From Deltaproteobacteria bacterium (GTDB lineage: Bacteria; Desulfobacterota; Binatia; UBA9968): DNA of 6,190 nucleotides. The stretch spans positions 1 to 6,190 of the forward strand of contig JAHKKJ010000231.1 in assembly GCA_020027655.1 (NCBI GenBank), in the 5' to 3' direction. Positions 5,441-6,190 of this stretch are shown here, one piece after another. Under the pieces are notes generated by a model, which saw nothing but the letters and a program-made list of their open reading frames with translations, was not told the origin of the DNA and searched no databases. The position numbers and the translations under genes were made by a program. Every line of letters starts with the position of its first letter. The first letter of the stretch is position 1.

Positions 5441-5570
5441 AGTGATCGAACTGATCGACGCAACGGTGCCATCTCGTGTGTGATTTGATGGGCGAAGAAT
5501 TCAGATACAAGGTTAACACGCTCAAGCTTAGCCGCCGAGTCCGCAGGACGCGGTCGGCTGGAGCGATTGG

Positions 5571-6038
5571 TTAGGCCGAGGTTCCTCCGGGGTAGAAGGT
5601 TGCCGGCGTCACCCCGAATCGCTTACTCAATCGCTCGATGTGCCCTCGTGTAAGCCTTCGCTTCCCTCTGATGATTTGCGAAACGACGGGCTGGCCCCCA
5701 AGCTCCTTAGCGAGATCGTACTGGCTTAGATCGTGCTGCTCCATGAGGAACCCAAGCACTTCCTCTGGGGTTGCCGGGCCGATAGGGAACTCCCTTTTCT
5801 CATACTGCTCGATGAAGGGAATGACGGCGCTCAGGTACTGGCCGACAGCCGTGCGGTTGTCGGCGTCTAAGCTTCCGGATTCCCGCATCAGGATGCGGAT
5901 TGCCTCGCTGTAACCGTGGTGCATCTTCCTGCTCTTGATAGGTTGCGGCGGCAGATGGAGATAGAGCCACCGAAGCAGCTCGTTGTCTACCGGCACCTCC
6001 AGCGGCTTGAGCTTCTTTTCAAGTGTTGCAATCGTCAT
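5571..6038 (-). CDS. higA: HigA-type antitoxin with C-terminal XRE helix-turn-helix
   Basis: This 155-residue protein resembles the long HigA-type antitoxins (COG5499-like), which neutralise the HigB mRNA interferase and repress the operon. The N-terminal part (about 1-88) is helical with YSEAIRILM at 43-51 and an IPFIEQYEKREFPIG segment (73-87). A Cro/C1-type helix-turn-helix occupies about 92-148: EEVLGFLMEQHDLSQYDLAKELG, VVSQIIRGKRRLTRGHIERL, FGVTPATF. The ATG at 6038 is chosen because a GGAG lies eight bases upstream and it starts one base after the toxin stop codon. An in-frame ATG at 6062 would overlap the toxin by 23 bases with no good ribosome site. Order toxin then antitoxin is the classic HigBA arrangement. 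Autorepression is expected from the family; the operator lies outside the window. Confidence 0.88.
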   Translation of the reverse strand: MTIATLEKKLKPLEVPVDNELLRWLYLHLPPQPIKSRKMHHGYSEAIRILMRESGSLDADNRTAVGQYLSAVIPFIEQYEKREFPIGPATPEEVLGFLMEQHDLSQYDLAKELGGQPVVSQIIRGKRRLTRGHIERLSKRFGVTPATFYPGGTSA

Positions 6039-6039
6039 T

Positions 6040-6190
6040 TCACTTTCTCCAACGTCCCTCATCGTACTCGGCGTGCGTAAGCACGCACTCGATTGACACG
6101 GATTGAAGGGCGTAATCCACGACAGCGATCAACCGGTACTTGTTCCCAGAGATGTCGAACACCGTGTGCGGCTTGACCCGATCCGCTGAA
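6040..6190 (-). CDS. higB: HigB-type toxin (mRNA interferase), C-terminal part
   Basis: A minus-strand frame enters from the window edge and runs 49 codons to a TGA at 6042-6040. The peptide contains VKPHTVFDISGNKYRLIAVV followed by the ending VLTHAEYDEGRWRK. This is the characteristic C-terminal half of HigB toxins (PF09907-type, RelE-like fold), ribosome-dependent or free mRNA-cleaving enzymes. The conserved GNKYRLI strand and the THAEYD-G-W ending are both present. The N-terminal half, promoter and operator are beyond position 6190. The stop lies one base before the antitoxin ATG, so the two are almost certainly one transcript with coupled translation. Whether the toxin is intact cannot be judged here. 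Confidence 0.85.
   Translation of the reverse strand, partial: SADRVKPHTVFDISGNKYRLIAVVDYALQSVSIECVLTHAEYDEGRWRK
6047..6050 (-). promoter_or_regulatory. Ribosome binding site deciding the HigA start
   Basis: GGAG on the minus strand, inside the final codons of the toxin gene, is eight bases before the ATG at 6038 and supports that start over the upstream ATG at 6062. Confidence 0.6.

Larger units (their letters stand above)
5064..5570. other. Gene-poor spacer with dispersed inverted repeats
   Basis: About 500 bases with no gene I can support lie between the truncated SBP and the HigA-type gene. The spacer holds at least four short repeat elements, listed separately (5183-5440). A plus-strand frame ending in a TAG at 5152-5154 has a protein-like composition over its last 23 codons but no recognisable family. 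At 5535-5557 an imperfect hairpin (CCGA, 2-base bulge, CCGC, loop AGGAC, GCGG, TCGG) lies just downstream of the antitoxin stop. It lacks a T-tract, so it is not a confident terminator. Confidence 0.5.

Noticed and set aside
5488..5574. 28-codon plus-strand frame beginning MGEEFRYKVN
   Set aside because: Arginine-rich low-quality ending, no family, no clear ribosome site, and it runs into the convergent antitoxin gene.
6039..6062. Longer antitoxin start at the ATG at 6062
   Set aside because: It would overlap the toxin gene by 23 bases and lacks a good ribosome site, while the ATG at 6038 has GGAG at proper spacing and directly follows the toxin stop.

Overview
The window looks like chromosomal DNA from a free-living, uncultured-type Gram-negative bacterium. 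Three secreted or periplasmic proteins have Sec signal peptides. The solute-binding proteins belong to the PF04392-type family, which is common in multi-copy arrays in soil and groundwater lineages such as Deltaproteobacteria/Binatia-like, Rokubacteria/NC10-like and Bradyrhizobium. The spacers carry dispersed inverted repeats of kinds I associate with such genomes. The lineage is inference; no rRNA, tRNA or taxonomic marker gene is present.

Layout. (1) 1-1525, plus strand: a short leader and one secreted 'esterase-like activity of phytase' (PF13449-type) protein. (2) 1557-5063, minus strand: an eroding tandem array of ABC-transporter substrate-binding protein (SBP) genes. Two copies are intact (1679-2662 and 2718-3692). 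Four remnants remain: an orphan signal peptide at the downstream end (1557-1631) and three orphan C-terminal tails (3754-3864, 4709-4756, 4779-5063). The spacers downstream of three SBP stop codons carry degenerate 7-bp repeats. (3) 3874-4594, minus strand: a two-gene nucleotidyltransferase/HEPN (MNT-HEPN) toxin-antitoxin-type module sitting between two of the SBP tails. (4) 5064-5570: a gene-poor spacer with several short inverted repeats of dispersed intergenic type. (5) 5571-6190, minus strand: a HigBA-type toxin-antitoxin pair, toxin gene upstream and cut by the window edge, antitoxin complete.

How the genes fit together. The SBPs would bind a small ligand in the periplasm, but no ABC permease or ATPase gene lies in the window, so they are orphan receptors here. 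The phytase-like protein is convergent with the array and appears to abut a broken SBP copy, so this boundary is probably a rearrangement junction. The two toxin-antitoxin modules are self-contained and are best read as accessory cargo in a region prone to duplication, deletion and insertion. I see no CRISPR array, IS element, tRNA or rRNA. I found no convincing new enzymatic system; the most distinctive signal is the decaying SBP array and the cassette lodged in it.
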